The notes below the pieces were generated by a model. The model saw only the letters and a program-made list of their open reading frames with translations, made no database searches and was not told the origin of the DNA. The position numbers and the translations under genes are program-made. This document shows, piece by piece, positions 63,282-64,000 of a DNA stretch of 64,000 nt (positions are counted from its first letter, which is position 1; each line of letters opens with the position of its first letter). This DNA comes from Flavobacterium sp. (GTDB lineage: Bacteria > Bacteroidota > Bacteroidia > Flavobacteriales > Flavobacteriaceae): assembly GCF_004295795.1 (NCBI RefSeq), contig NZ_SEBR01000004.1:1-64000 (forward strand). The letters run 5' to 3'.

Positions 63282-64000
63282 TTAGTCGTGTGACGTATTG
63301 TTTTTTCTGTTGAGATAAATGAGCCCGATGACAAGCGAAACCGACGCGATCACGATCGGATACCACAAACCTTCGAGATAGAATTCAGGGTCGCCGTTGT
63401 CTTTGGCCGTTGTTACGAAATACGTGGAAACCGCGGGTAAAAGTCCGCCGAAAATCCCGTTTCCGATGTGGTAAGGAAGCGACATCGACGTGTATCTGAT
63501 CTTGACCGGGAACATTTCGACGAGGAAAGCCGCGATCGGTCCGTAAACCATCGTCACGAAAACGACCTGTATGAACACGAGAAATACAAGAAACCACTTG
63601 TCGCCACTCGGGATCGTCTTGGTAATCTTGGTGTCGACCTTGTCTTTTCCTTTGTCGTCGACAATTCTTTTTCCGCCTTCGAGATGGAATGTCTTGACTT
63701 CCTCGAAAGTCGTGCCGTCGGTATAAGCTTTCGTGGTCGTGTAGATCGAATCAGATTTCGTAGCGTCGATTTCCTTTACGGATGCAACCAGATTCGTGCT
63801 TCCGGCCACCTCGATTTTCTTGGTCGTATCGGTGGTTTCGTACATCGATTTGTAGATCGGACGGTACAGGACGACAGCCAGGAACATTCCGCCAAGGATG
63901 ATGACCTTGCGCCCGATCTTGTCCGAAAGCCATCCGAAAATCACGAAAAACGGCGTGGCGAGCAACAGCGAAATTCCCAACAGCGAATCCACTTGCGTCG
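63282..64000 (-). CDS. MFS transporter (metabolite:H+ symporter type), 5' part outside the window
   Basis: Partial: about 239 C-terminal residues, with the frame open through the window edge. About six hydrophobic segments with the MFS inter-helix signature GWLSDKIGRKVIILGG, and a long soluble loop (about 80 residues, rich in Thr, Lys and Asp) between helices that is unusual for the ProP/MHS group. Helix tail RNNTSHD-like at the end. The substrate cannot be told from this part; organic acids are typical of the family. Confidence 0.85.
   Translation of the reverse strand, partial: TQVDSLLGISLLLATPFFVIFGWLSDKIGRKVIILGGMFLAVVLYRPIYKSMYETTDTTKKIEVAGSTNLVASVKEIDATKSDSIYTTTKAYTDGTTFEEVKTFHLEGGKRIVDDKGKDKVDTKITKTIPSGDKWFLVFLVFIQVVFVTMVYGPIAAFLVEMFPVKIRYTSMSLPYHIGNGIFGGLLPAVSTYFVTTAKDNGDPEFYLEGLWYPIVIASVSLVIGLIYLNRKNNTSHD

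Overview
The window reads as a chromosomal segment of a member of the Flavobacteriaceae (Bacteroidota), close to Flavobacterium but with a rather high GC content for that genus (an impression, not a computed value). The reasons are an lpxC-fabZ fusion gene, Bacteroidota-type promoter boxes (TAnnTTTG), a type IX secretion sorting domain, families largely confined to this phylum (DUF4199, DUF6155, DUF6814, DUF294/exonuclease pair), and dispersed intergenic palindromes of types familiar from flavobacterial genomes. No rRNA, tRNA, CRISPR array, prophage or transposase gene was recognised.

Layout: 1-631 is gene-free and full of hairpins. 632-2702 holds a DUF4199/LuxR-like pair and two small hypothetical genes (minus strand). 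2842-10387 is a housekeeping block on the plus strand: an HD phosphohydrolase, lpxD, lpxC-fabZ, lpxA, efp, a second lpxD-like gene, an NTF2-like gene and sucD. 10550-14841 holds a two-TM protein, fabG, a VWA membrane protein and DinB. 14963-24265 is one co-directional run: an LTA-synthase-like gene, two exported thioredoxin-like genes, apbE, DUF4266, DUF3570, a two-component system and a second LTA-synthase-like gene. 24266-30637 contains an OmpA-type protein, small conserved genes, endonuclease V and a DEAD-box helicase.

30975-40854 is a five-gene Pel-like exopolysaccharide operon: PelF glycosyltransferase, PelG exporter, a GH114/PelA-hydrolase-like protein, an unrecognised large membrane protein, and a 1300-residue protein that joins a DUF2194/PelA-like deacetylase to TPR-like helices and a PelB-like beta-barrel. 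No PelC, PelD or PelE was recognised. This compact, rearranged Pel machine is the most interesting object in the window. A T9SS-secreted DUF4832 protein converges on it.

42973-48817 holds a small secreted protein, cbpM/cbpA, a DUF294 signalling protein with a degenerate exonuclease, pirin and OsmC. 48740-54931 is a tightly overlapping minus-strand cluster (PPTase, ACP, ketosynthase, dehydratase, FabL-like enoyl reductase, type III PKS, methyltransferase, flavoprotein) that looks like a phenolic-lipid pathway making its own acyl starter. 55143-62902 encodes acs, a propionyl/acyl-CoA synthetase, a lone receiver domain, an SSS-STAC histidine kinase and a small membrane protein, which resembles an acetate-switch module. 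The window ends inside an MFS transporter gene.
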